Shown here piece by piece: positions 55,579 through 63,349 of a stretch of DNA of 64,000 nt. This DNA is from Clostridiaceae bacterium BL-3 (GTDB taxonomy: Bacteria > Bacillota > Clostridia > Clostridiales > Clostridiaceae), in NCBI GenBank assembly GCA_902809985.1, contig CADDXC010000001.1, positions 1,674,001 through 1,738,000 of the forward strand, in the 5' to 3' direction. How positions within the stretch are numbered: position 1 is the stretch's first letter; every line of letters starts with the position of its first letter. The notes below the pieces were generated by a model that saw nothing but the letters and a program-made list of their open reading frames with translations, did not search any database and had not been told where the DNA came from. A program made the position numbers and the translations under genes.

Positions 55579-56883
55579 TTATTCAAAAACTTTCTGCCCC
55601 TCTACAGGTGTTGAAAGAGCTTTCAAGGCTTTCTCAACTAAACCATATCTCAGCTCAAATTCACCCTTTTTATCCAATGCCGGATTACCCAGTGGATGTG
55701 GTATGGCTACAGTAGGTATTATTCTATTTGCACCAACTGTCAGTGATATTGGAACTACCGTACACATATGGACTACAGGAAGCCCACCTCTTTCTATCTC
55801 TTTTACCATTGTTGCACCGCAACGAGTACAAGTTCCTCAGGTAGATGTAAGTATAACTGCTTCGACTCCATCCGCTACAAGTTCTTTAACTATGGCATCT
55901 GCAAATTTTTTGGCTGAAGCCACTGCTGTACCATTTCCCACAGTTGCATAATAGTAGTTATGCAGCGATCCTATTTTGCCTTCCTTTTCCATTTTTCTCA
56001 GTACATCTACAGGTAACACTCTATCGGGATCCTCATTGGCATAGGTTGGATCATATCCACCATGAGCTGTCTGAAAATTCTCAGGTGTGAGATCTTCAAT
56101 TCCCTCTATATTGTACTTTCCAAATTTAGATGCACTGGAAGATTCTACATGATCCGGGTTGCCCTTAGGAACTATACCTCCAGAAGTAACCAATGCAATT
56201 TTAGCTTTAGTTATATCTTTTACAGCCGGATTTGGATCTACCTTGTCAAATACAGGCATTTTAAATTCTGTAGTAAAACTCTCTCCCTTTAATTTGTGTA
56301 CAAGCATATCTACTGCTCGTTTGGAGCCTCTTTCATCACTAAAACAATTTTTTCTTATTCCTCTCTCAATATATCCCTCTTCTTCAGGAGAACCTATTTT
56401 TTCACCTCTAACAAGCTTTAGTGACAACGATACTATTTTAGGAAGAGCCTTTCTCATACCCGCGGCACTATTTTTGGTTTCAATTATATAAAGATATTTT
56501 TTAAATAGATCTGCACCTGGATTTTCAGGATACATGGCAGTAACTGCAGGTATACCAAGCTTATCCTGAACTTCTTTTGACACCGCGCCACATGCCATAC
56601 CATATCTGCCCGCATTAAAAGCAGGACCTGCTATGAATAAATCTGGACTGTATTTTTTAACCATATCCAATATTTCACTTTTCGCGTCTTCTATATTTTC
56701 ATTGAAATAGGAATCTCCACAGATAACTGTGGCAACTATCTCCACATCTTCCTTCTTAAATAAGCCGTTCAGCCCCATGCCCGGTCCCAGAAAACCATCT
56801 CTCACCTCTGGCTTATAATTTGCCTTTTCCTCTCCTCCTATGCCGGCATAAAACTGATTTATATAATGCACAACTTTAATCAT
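55579..56883 (-). CDS. grdB: Glycine reductase selenoprotein B (in-frame UGA = Sec349)
   Basis: 434 residues if the TGA at 55837-55839 is read as selenocysteine. The frame before it ends VEAVILTST and resumes GTCTRCGATMVKEIERGGLPVVH, exactly the GrdB active-site context (U-G-T-C-T-R-C-G). A short hairpin (GTTGC/GCAAC, 55811-55823) follows the UGA by 13 bases. GrdB binds the glycine Schiff base on GrdE and transfers a Se-carboxymethyl group to GrdA. Split by standard-code gene finding into a 348-residue and a 76-residue ORF. Confidence 0.96.
55811..55839 (-). promoter_or_regulatory. Bacterial SECIS candidate in grdB
   Basis: UGA (55837-55839) followed after 13 bases by a 5-bp hairpin with a three-base loop. 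Distance fits a SelB-binding bacterial SECIS; the loop is not canonical by eye. Confidence 0.5.
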
Positions 56884-56931
56884 ATCAATCCATATCTCCT
56901 TTCAAAGTTTTGCAAAACCTCTATAAAATTT

Positions 56932-57396
56932 CTAGTATTTTGAATACTCATCTCTGATTTGCTTAACTTCACTTATTATCTCATCCACCTCGAGAACCAT
57001 TTCCATCATGCCGCACTGTTCATCATAAATTGCAGCATCACATTCTTCCTTTATTTCAGGTTCTACAATATGGTAGACAGCCAGTCCAAGTGCTACTCCT
57101 GCAAGCGGACCAGCAAAAGTCGGATCTCCCGCACTTACCGTTTCTGCAGAAAGACCTGATGCTTCTGCCTCTGCTCCACCTAAAACTACAACTATATTTT
57201 CTGCACCGTATTTCTCCGTCAAATCTTTTACTCTCTGTTGGATCTCCAGATCCATAGCTCCCGCAGCCGTTCAAACGAAACATTCTGTAGAAGCAAATAT
57301 AACCTCTGCTCCGGCTGACTTTACACAGGCCTCAATAGCCTGGCCAGGTATGCCGTCCCTATCTCCTATCGCAATTACCTTTTTCCCCTTTAACAT
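56932..57396 (-). CDS. grdA: Glycine reductase selenoprotein A (in-frame UGA = Sec42)
   Basis: 154 residues when the TGA at 57271-57273 is read as selenocysteine. The N-terminus is [18 protein letters not shown]; the active site reads STECFVU (CxxU), then [25 protein letters not shown], and [13 protein letters not shown]. It carries the carboxymethyl group on Se between protein B and protein C and is re-reduced by thioredoxin. ATG at 57396 follows AAAGGAATGATAAAAA. Standard-code prediction would report only a 107-residue remnant starting at the Met after the UGA. Confidence 0.96.
57240..57273 (-). promoter_or_regulatory. Bacterial SECIS candidate in grdA
   Basis: The UGA at 57271-57273 is followed 17 bases later by GGATC-TGGA-GATCC (57240-57253), a 5-bp hairpin at a plausible SelB distance. 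Confidence 0.5.
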
Positions 57397-57598
57397 TTTT
57401 TATCATTCCTTTCAAAAAATATATTGCAAATAGTACTAATACCCTGTTACATCTGCATAATTTTATTCTATTTATTCATAAATTTCTATTTCATTTTAAA
57501 ATATTACTCATTATTCTTTTTAATTTACTTTATAATAAAATTTGAGCATTTTTATGCTTTTTGTATTTGGGACGCTTTGTTTTCGCCAATCAATTGAA

Positions 57599-58885
57599 TT
57601 AGTATCCTTTAGAAGTTAATTTAGTGAATCCGACCTCACTAGTAGATCCAGTTACCACCTGGAGCTCAGCTTCTATGGTACCATCTGGTCTTAAGCTTCC
57701 TGCATGACCACCTGCAATTATATCAGCGGCTTCACTGTGTCCCAATATTTTTTTCATCTTGGGAAGCACAATCAACTCATTTGCATTCCCTGCTGTGACA
57801 ACTGCATCTCCCTTAGGTGTAGAATCTGCCAGTGACTGGGAGGCACCATCTTGTCCAGCATATTCATCAGTTACAAGGACTGTCTTTACACCCATATCCG
57901 ATATCTTATTGCAATTCATTACAAGATCTGCATCTGGATTTCCAAAGCCTTCTTCGGATATGATGACTGCATCTGCTCCAAGATATTTCACCAATTTAGC
58001 CGTGAAATTGGATGATCTCTCTTTATCTGCAAGGTACACATTCTCGTTTGTAATTATACAGCCCAGAAAATTAATGTCCTTTCCATCTCTGTCATATAGA
58101 TCTTCAATAATTGGATTGTTCAAATGCACATAAGTTGGATTTTTATCGCAAGCAGATACACAATTTCCACTGACTACTGCACCGTCAAATACTTCTGTAG
58201 GGTACAAAAATGTAGGGATAATTTTTTTAGCATCCACTCCATACACATAAGTATCATGCAGCAGTCCCTGACTTTGAAGCATATATACATAAATAATTTT
58301 AGGAAGATCTGCATATTTTTTTACCTGTTCCAGTAGAGGCAGCGTTTCATAAATCTTCGTTTCATCTGGATTTAAATTTTTTCCAGCTTCACCAATATAC
58401 GCAGCTGCTTTAAATCCAATCATTCTAACAGCCTCTTCGTGTTCATGCTGTTTCACTCCCTTTTTCGGCTCACAAACTATAACTAAATTATTCGTTTTTG
58501 AAAATGGAGTGTATTTTGCTCCCTCGCCGCTCATGTCTATAATGCCTTCTTGAAATCCGACAATGCTTCCTGTCGTCACCACGGCAGCTCCACTCAGTAC
58601 GTGGGTTTTACCTTCTCCAACAGTATCAACTTTGTTTACAAATCCCGGAAATATGCCCCCTTTCCCTTCTACTTTGACTCTGGGCTCGATCACATCTTTC
58701 ACAGGTATGATTCTAGTTTCATCACCTGGCCTGGCAATGTCCACCTCCACCCTTTCAATCCTTTCATCACCACTGATTTTTTCCATCAATTCATTTTTGT
58801 TCACATAGAGAACCCCATCTACAACTTTTGTTTCATTCCCAAATTGAACATCTTTAATATGAATCTTTCCAATTTCCAGTTGCAA
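57599..58885 (-). CDS. grdE: Glycine reductase protein B proprotein (pyruvoyl-type)
   Basis: 428 residues from a TTG at 58885 with GGAGGTGGATATA upstream; this yields the usual start QLEIGKIHIKDVQFG. The self-cleavage site VVSGNCVSACDKNP places the pyruvoyl-forming Cys at residue 242, as in characterised GrdE. Cleavage gives the two small protein B subunits; the carbonyl binds glycine as a Schiff base. About 200 bases separate it from grdA, with only a weak hairpin (GCATaaaaATGC) between, which may adjust subunit ratios. Confidence 0.95.
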   Translation of the reverse strand: MQLEIGKIHIKDVQFGNETKVVDGVLYVNKNELMEKISGDERIERVEVDIARPGDETRIIPVKDVIEPRVKVEGKGGIFPGFVNKVDTVGEGKTHVLSGAAVVTTGSIVGFQEGIIDMSGEGAKYTPFSKTNNLVIVCEPKKGVKQHEHEEAVRMIGFKAAAYIGEAGKNLNPDETKIYETLPLLEQVKKYADLPKIIYVYMLQSQGLLHDTYVYGVDAKKIIPTFLYPTEVFDGAVVSGNCVSACDKNPTYVHLNNPIIEDLYDRDGKDINFLGCIITNENVYLADKERSSNFTAKLVKYLGADAVIISEEGFGNPDADLVMNCNKISDMGVKTVLVTDEYAGQDGASQSLADSTPKGDAVVTAGNANELIVLPKMKKILGHSEAADIIAGGHAGSLRPDGTIEAELQVVTGSTSEVGFTKLTSKGY

Positions 58886-58934
58886 TATATCCACCTCCAA
58901 ATTTATTAAAATTAGGAATTCAAATTCCTAATTT

Positions 58935-59267
58935 TTACAATGTAGCATAATAGGATTTAACGAATTCCTCTACATCATCCAAAGATTTTATTTTGTCTGC
59001 AGTAATTGTATTAACTTTTTCCCCTTTGTTGTAGAGTACCATAGTAGGCAATCCTAAAACCTTCTGTCCTATTGCAAGTCTTCTAGCTTTACTTATATTG
59101 AGACTTGAAAATTTAATTTTATCCCCATATTTATCTTCCAGTCCATGCACTCCCGGCATAAGCTGTTTGCATATTTCGCATTTATCTCCCCAATAGTCCA
59201 CAAATACAGGTTTATCAGCACAATTTAAAACCTCTTCATCAAAATTTTGTTTTGTCAATTCAATCAT
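58935..59267 (-). CDS. trxA: Glycine-reductase-associated thioredoxin
   Basis: 110 residues, thioredoxin fold. The active site is atypical: YWGDKCEICKQLMPG, so CEIC replaces WCGPC, the usual pattern of divergent thioredoxins in grd operons. cis-Pro is in GLPTMVLYNKGEKV. GGGAGGAAATTGTA precedes the ATG; 16 bases separate it from trxB. It returns selenoprotein A to the reduced state after acetyl transfer. Confidence 0.93.
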   Translation of the reverse strand: MIELTKQNFDEEVLNCADKPVFVDYWGDKCEICKQLMPGVHGLEDKYGDKIKFSSLNISKARRLAIGQKVLGLPTMVLYNKGEKVNTITADKIKSLDDVEEFVKSYYATL

Positions 59268-59283
59268 TACAATTTCCTCCCTT

Positions 59284-60210
59284 TTAATTTTTATTTTCTT
59301 CTATATAACTCTCTGCAGTAGTTGCTGCTATAGCACCATCTGCTGCTGCAGTTATGACCTGTCTTAAAGATTTTTTTCTTATATCACCTGCGGCAAATAC
59401 TCCTGAAATATTAGTTCTCATATCCTCATCTGTCACAATATAACCTTTTTCATCCATAGTTACCTTCCCCTGAAACAGCTGTGATATAGGTTCATATCCT
59501 ACAAATACAAAGCATCCGTCTACTTTCAAATTCCTGGTTTCACCTGTAATCTTGTTCTTTATAAGTAATCCTTCCAATATTTCATCCCCTACAGCTTCTT
59601 CCACAATGGAATTCCATATAAATTTTATTTTAGGATTGTGAAAAGCCCTGTCCTGCAGAGATTTTGTCGCCCTAAGGGCATCTCTCCTGTGTATGACTGT
59701 AACGCTCTCTGCAAATTTTGTAAGGTAAATAGCTTCTGTAATGGCTGAATCTCCACCTCCCACTACTGCTACATCCAGGTCTGTAAAGAAATCCGCATCA
59801 CAGGTTGCACAATAGGAAATTCCTCTTCCTCTCAATTCTTTCTCATTTTTAAAACCTGACAGCCTTGGATTTGCACCTGTGGCAATTATTATTGTCCTAG
59901 CTCTATAGACATCTTTTTTACTCTTTAAAACTTTAATTACACCCTCAATGTCAACATCTAATATCTCATCTTTAGCAAATTTTACACCAAAGTTCAAAGC
60001 TTGATTTTTCATTCTCTCGCTTAAACTCGTTCCCGTACAATTCTCAATGGAACCTGGATAATTCTCGAGTTCATCCGTTGTAGTTATCTGTCCTCCATAT
60101 TTTGCCCTCTCTATCAGCAAAGTGTCCATTTTAGATCTCGCTGCATAGAGACCTGCCGATAGACCTGCTGGCCCTCCTCCAATTATTATGCAATCATATA
60201 TATGTTCCAT
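59284..60210 (-). CDS. trxB: Thioredoxin reductase
   Basis: 308 residues with FAD-binding GGGPAGLSAGLYAARS near 10, redox CATC in SYCATCDADFF near 135, NAD(P)-binding VVGGGDSAITEAIYL near 153 and the C-terminal FAAGDIRKKSLRQVITAAADGA. ATG at 60210 follows CAGGAGGTATAAA; ten upstream codons bypass it. It supplies electrons from NAD(P)H through the adjacent thioredoxin to glycine reductase. The residues that set NADPH versus other donors (HRRDALRA) look normal. Confidence 0.95.
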   Translation of the reverse strand: MEHIYDCIIIGGGPAGLSAGLYAARSKMDTLLIERAKYGGQITTTDELENYPGSIENCTGTSLSERMKNQALNFGVKFAKDEILDVDIEGVIKVLKSKKDVYRARTIIIATGANPRLSGFKNEKELRGRGISYCATCDADFFTDLDVAVVGGGDSAITEAIYLTKFAESVTVIHRRDALRATKSLQDRAFHNPKIKFIWNSIVEEAVGDEILEGLLIKNKITGETRNLKVDGCFVFVGYEPISQLFQGKVTMDEKGYIVTDEDMRTNISGVFAAGDIRKKSLRQVITAAADGAIAATTAESYIEENKN

Positions 60211-60317
60211 TTTATACCTCCTGACATTGTTAAAATACAAACAATTTTTTCTATTAAAGCACCCACTTATTTTAGTCTTACAACAGCTATAATTATACTC
60301 TTACCCCTATAAATTTA

Positions 60318-60692
60318 TTAGAGATTATACTTTACTAAATCATAATCTATCAAAGAAAAATCATCTAATATCTTTTTACTCCAATGTGAAATACCATGAT
60401 TTTTTAAAAATTTTTCAGTAGTGAGAATCCCCCTTTCTATATAGTTCAAGGACTTAATATCCACAGTATTTCCAACTCTTTTAGTTATTATGATAGTTCT
60501 ATATGGAATTTCATTAGGCTTTATGCCACTTACAAGCGGATGGGTCAATAATATATGTTTCCCATGTATATAATCTCTAACTCTTTCCAATACATCTACA
60601 GTAGTGCCATTTATAAAATCTATTTTATATTTATCTGCCAGCTTCTCTCTACACATAGGATTATTAGTAACTACTATTATAGGTTCTATCAT
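60318..60692 (-). CDS. grdX: GrdX family protein
   Basis: 124 residues from the ATG at 60692 (GAAAGG upstream). The N-terminus EPIIVVTNNPMCREKLADKYKIDFINGT, then LLTHPLVSGIKPNEIPYRTIIIT and SLNYIERGILTTEKFLKNHG, is that of GrdX, a protein of unknown role that regularly heads glycine, sarcosine and betaine reductase operons. It lies immediately below the tandem glycine riboswitch and its terminator, so the whole operon is under glycine control. Confidence 0.93.
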   Translation of the reverse strand: MIEPIIVVTNNPMCREKLADKYKIDFINGTTVDVLERVRDYIHGKHILLTHPLVSGIKPNEIPYRTIIITKRVGNTVDIKSLNYIERGILTTEKFLKNHGISHWSKKILDDFSLIDYDLVKYNL

Positions 60693-60738
60693 ATTATTTT
60701 TTCCTTTCAAAATTTTCAGTTAAATGCATATAAAATTA

Positions 60739-60774
60739 AGGACAGGGTAAAAGAGTTCTCTTTTACCCTGTCCT
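60739..60774 (-). terminator. Riboswitch terminator before grdX
   Basis: 17-bp perfect stem (60758-60774 / 60739-60755) with a two-base loop, then TTAATTTT on the minus strand. Its 5' arm is the 3' end of the second glycine aptamer, so glycine binding should prevent it from forming. Confidence 0.75.
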
Positions 60775-60930
60775 TTTTACCTGAGAGATTTACTCCTTCG
60801 GTGCCAAAAGCTTTCCAGAGTTTCGTCCTTTTTCGGTCCTTTGGCCTGAGAGATTCACATTATTTAAGAGAAATAATACTTACTCCTTCGGCTATCCACT
60901 TAAGGATACTATAGAACAATTTCTACAGTT
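60768..60930 (-). promoter_or_regulatory. Tandem glycine riboswitch (gcvT motif)
   Basis: Two aptamers in series on the minus strand: the first shows GCCGAAGGAGTAAG...AATCTCTCAGGCCAAAGGACCG, the second CTCTGGAAAGC...CACCGAAGGAGTAAATCTCTCAGGTAAAAAGGACAGGG. The 5' boundary of the first (about 60930) is approximate. Confidence 0.93.
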
Positions 60931-60988
60931 AAGTAGTCTTCAAAGAAAATTTCTATGAAACCTTTCTTTATATCTCAAGAAAAGCAGC

Positions 60989-61015
60989 CAATATGCAAAA
61001 TCATTTTGCGTATTG
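60989..61015. repeat. 27-base near-perfect palindrome upstream of the glycine riboswitch
   Basis: CAATATGCAAAA / TTTTGCGTATTG (12 bp, one mismatch, three-base centre). It lies between the ferredoxin-like gene and the riboswitch; it could be an operator for the grd promoter or part of a terminator for the upstream gene (GCTGCTTTTCTT follows on the minus strand). Confidence 0.5.
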
Positions 61016-61193
61016 CTTAAATTTCTACTTAATCTCCCGAAAAATTCATCCAACTTATAATTATTTTTTATTTACTTTAATTATATATTACCTCTGAATA
61101 CTTTTCTATATATTCCAATAAGATTCTATATTCCATTTTTTTATACAATCTATAATATTATTGTATTAATATTAACAATGTACTTTAATATCA

Positions 61194-61919
61194 TTATCTC
61201 TCTACAATATTTCCCTCAGTGGATATTATAACCTCTTTATAGGGAACTATTATTCCAGATCTCAACATTGAATTCTTAACCGCATTTACAATACCACTGC
61301 AGCAGGGCACTTCCATTCTCACTACAGTTATACTTTTTAAATCATTATTTTTTATGATTTCCGTAAATTTTTCTTCATAGTAATTTATATCATCCAATTT
61401 TGGACATCCTATCAGCACAATATGATCTTTAATGAAATCTTCATGAAAATTCCCATAAGCATAAGCTGTACAATCAGCTGCCACCAAAAGTTCTGCATTT
61501 TTTAAATAAGCTGCTTTAGGATTTATAAGTTTCAATTGAACTGGCCATTGTCTAAGTTTCGATATATTTCCTATATTTTCTCCACTCGTACTTACATGTA
61601 TTTTTGATTTTGGAACCCTGTTTATAATTCTTGCTGCCGTTCCAGGGCATCCACAGGGCAGGTCAACTTTAAGATTCAGTTTTTCTTTTTTCTTCTCCAC
61701 AACTAATTTTTCATCATAATCTTTACTTTCCCTTTCAATTATGTTTATTGCATCTACAGGACACTCTGGAAGACAATCTCCGAGCCCATCACAGTATTCA
61801 TCGCCTATAAGCTGTGCTTTCCCGTTCACCAATTCTATGGCACCCTCATGACATGCATTTACACATAAGCCGCATCCATTACATTTTTCTCTATCTATAT
61901 TAACAATTTTCCTCTTCAT
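61194..61919 (-). CDS. 4Fe-4S ferredoxin-like iron-sulfur protein
   Basis: 241 residues. Two clusters at the N-terminus: CNGCGLCVNACHEGA near 13-25 and CDGLGDCLPECPVDA near 43-57 (second spacing slightly altered). A longer C-terminal domain has further Cys motifs: LPCGCPGTAARI near 88, VAADCTAYAYG near 147, LIGCPKLDD near 170 and VPCCSGIVNAV near 205. Such proteins often lie beside a Crp/Fnr regulator and hybrid-cluster protein, linked to redox or nitrosative stress. GGGAGGAATTTAA precedes the ATG. Divergent from the Crp/Fnr gene, its likely regulator. Confidence 0.85.
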   Translation of the reverse strand: MKRKIVNIDREKCNGCGLCVNACHEGAIELVNGKAQLIGDEYCDGLGDCLPECPVDAINIIERESKDYDEKLVVEKKKEKLNLKVDLPCGCPGTAARIINRVPKSKIHVSTSGENIGNISKLRQWPVQLKLINPKAAYLKNAELLVAADCTAYAYGNFHEDFIKDHIVLIGCPKLDDINYYEEKFTEIIKNNDLKSITVVRMEVPCCSGIVNAVKNSMLRSGIIVPYKEVIISTEGNIVER

Positions 61920-62029
61920 TTAAATTCCTCCCTTGTTTTTATGCCTTTATTATAATAAAATGAAATCATATAATCCGTATCTTATGTTACCATTATAAAT
62001 TATAATCAATATTGAGGTTGAAGAAAATT

Positions 62030-62707
62030 ATGAAAGACATATATGGTGCATTGAGTAACTGCATACTGATGAAAAATTTTTCAGAAAATGAAATCAAAAG
62101 CTTTTTAGGAAAATTTAGCTATACTCTTGTTTCCTATTCAAAGGGAGAAATCATAGCTATTGAAGAATCAACTTGCTCAAAAATAGGGATAATTACAAGT
62201 GGAACTCTGGAAGTACAAAAGATATTTTCTTCGGGAAAAGTCATTACTATAGGCAGTTTAAGAGAAAGTGACATATTTGGAGAAGTTATAATATTTTCCA
62301 ATAGAAGCACCTACCCTGCAACTATAACAGCATCAAGAAGTGCATCTGTAATGTTTATATCAAAAGAGGACATATTGAAATTATGTAATCTGTTCCCTGT
62401 ATTTCTAAATAATTTCATGTCCCTTTTATCTAATAAAATACTAATGCTGAATAAAAAGCTCAAAAATATATCCTATGAAACCATTCGCCAAAAAATAGCA
62501 TCTTATATTTTAGACGAATATTACCACCAAAAGAGTCCAAAAATAACTTTAAGTTGTACTAGAAAAGAAATGGCTGAGCAACTTGGAATCCCAAGGCCGT
62601 CACTTTCAAGAGAACTTGTAAATATGAAAAAAGACAATCTAATAGATTTCAACAGAAACTCTATACTTATAAAAAATGTAGATACTCTGGAAAATCTATT
62701 GTTTTAA
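62030..62707 (+). CDS. Crp/Fnr-family transcription regulator
   Basis: 225 residues: cyclic-nucleotide-binding-like beta-barrel (YSKGEIIAIEESTCSKIGIITSGTLEV, SLRESDIFGEVIIFS near 82), long dimer helix, then a winged helix (CTRKEMAEQLGIPRPSLSRELVNMKKDNLI). There is no N-terminal Cys cluster, so it is not a classical Fnr oxygen sensor; the barrel Cys may bind heme or another effector. ATG at 62030 has GAGG 12 bases upstream. About 110 bases separate its start from the divergent ferredoxin-like gene. Confidence 0.9.
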   Translation: MKDIYGALSNCILMKNFSENEIKSFLGKFSYTLVSYSKGEIIAIEESTCSKIGIITSGTLEVQKIFSSGKVITIGSLRESDIFGEVIIFSNRSTYPATITASRSASVMFISKEDILKLCNLFPVFLNNFMSLLSNKILMLNKKLKNISYETIRQKIASYILDEYYHQKSPKITLSCTRKEMAEQLGIPRPSLSRELVNMKKDNLIDFNRNSILIKNVDTLENLLF

Positions 62708-62717
62708 CAATTAATAA

Positions 62718-62750
62718 AAAAGGGAAACGAAAAATTGTTTCCCTTTTATT
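62718..62750 (+). terminator. Terminator after the Crp/Fnr gene
   Basis: AAAAGGGAAAC / GTTTCCCTTTT (11 bp) followed by ATTTA; it probably serves the facing small gene too. Confidence 0.8.
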
Positions 62751-62757
62751 TACTATT

Positions 62758-62859
62758 CTAGCATATTCCTCTTCCACATCCACCACATAATAACAATAAT
62801 ATTATTATTATTATTATTGAACTGCTTCCGCGTCCACGATCACAACATCTGTGTGACAT
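62758..62859 (-). CDS. Tiny Cys-rich membrane peptide (33 aa)
   Basis: 33 codons with AAGGAGGG before the ATG. The peptide is MSHRCCDRGRGSSS, a run of six Ile and four Leu, then CGGCGRGIC. A charged Cys/Arg/Gly head, one short hydrophobic span and a Cys-rich tail repeat the layout of the gene at 63045-63158. Similar very short proteins in spore formers (YjcZ-like and spore-coat peptides) are known, but no family was recognised with certainty. The ATA/TTA run is an AT microsatellite and could mislead, yet the ribosome site and paralogue support a gene. Confidence 0.6.
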   Translation of the reverse strand: MSHRCCDRGRGSSSIIIIIILLLLCGGCGRGIC

Positions 62860-63044
62860 AAAGACCCCTCCTTATTATCCTTAAATTATAATATATAATT
62901 TTAAGTTATCTTAATTTCTTATCTTTTGTCCTTTCTTTTTATTAATTAACCAAAATTCTTAAAACCAAAAGAATTATATTCAGCAAAGTATTAAACATTA
63001 TTTACTAAATATATTTTACTTTTGTGCAACTTGACAGCTTCTAC

Positions 63045-63158
63045 CTAGCACTTTCTTCCAAAATCACCACAGTCAATGCCACAACACAATATTAAAATTA
63101 TTATTATAACCAATATTTCCTTTCCGCTTCCTCGGCTACCACAACTTCTACGTGACAT
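63045..63158 (-). CDS. Tiny Cys-rich membrane peptide, paralogue (37 aa)
   Basis: 37 codons with AAGGAGGG nine bases before the ATG. The peptide is MSRRSCGSRGSGKE, hydrophobic ILVIIIILIL, then CCGIDCGDFGRKC. It shares head, span and tail with the gene at 62758-62859, and the leader sequences (AAGGAGGG, ATCTTTATGTCA) are nearly identical, so this is a tandem duplication. Function unknown. Confidence 0.65.
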   Translation of the reverse strand: MSRRSCGSRGSGKEILVIIIILILCCGIDCGDFGRKC

Positions 63159-63349
63159 AAAGATCCCTCCTTATCATCTTTAATAATTATATTATTAGGT
63201 ACTCTTTTTTTTCATCATGTGTTCTATACTTTTATAATATTAATTAACTTAGCAAATGTGACTTTTATTTTCTAAAATAATTAAAAAATCCTTCCATTTG
63301 TGCTATTGTATAGTTATAGACAATATTATTAAAATTGGGGGAACCTATT

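Noticed and set aside
55837..55839. TGA in grdB read as a stop or pseudogene mutation
   Set aside because: The flanking residues match the selenocysteine site of GrdB exactly and the downstream frame is fully conserved.
57271..57273. TGA in grdA read as a stop or pseudogene mutation
   Set aside because: The CxxU context is the known active site of selenoprotein A and the frame continues intact.
62796..62820. ATT microsatellite as a CRISPR-like or regulatory repeat
   Set aside because: It encodes the Ile/Leu run of a tiny peptide gene with a strong ribosome site; no spacers or repeats of CRISPR length occur anywhere in the window.
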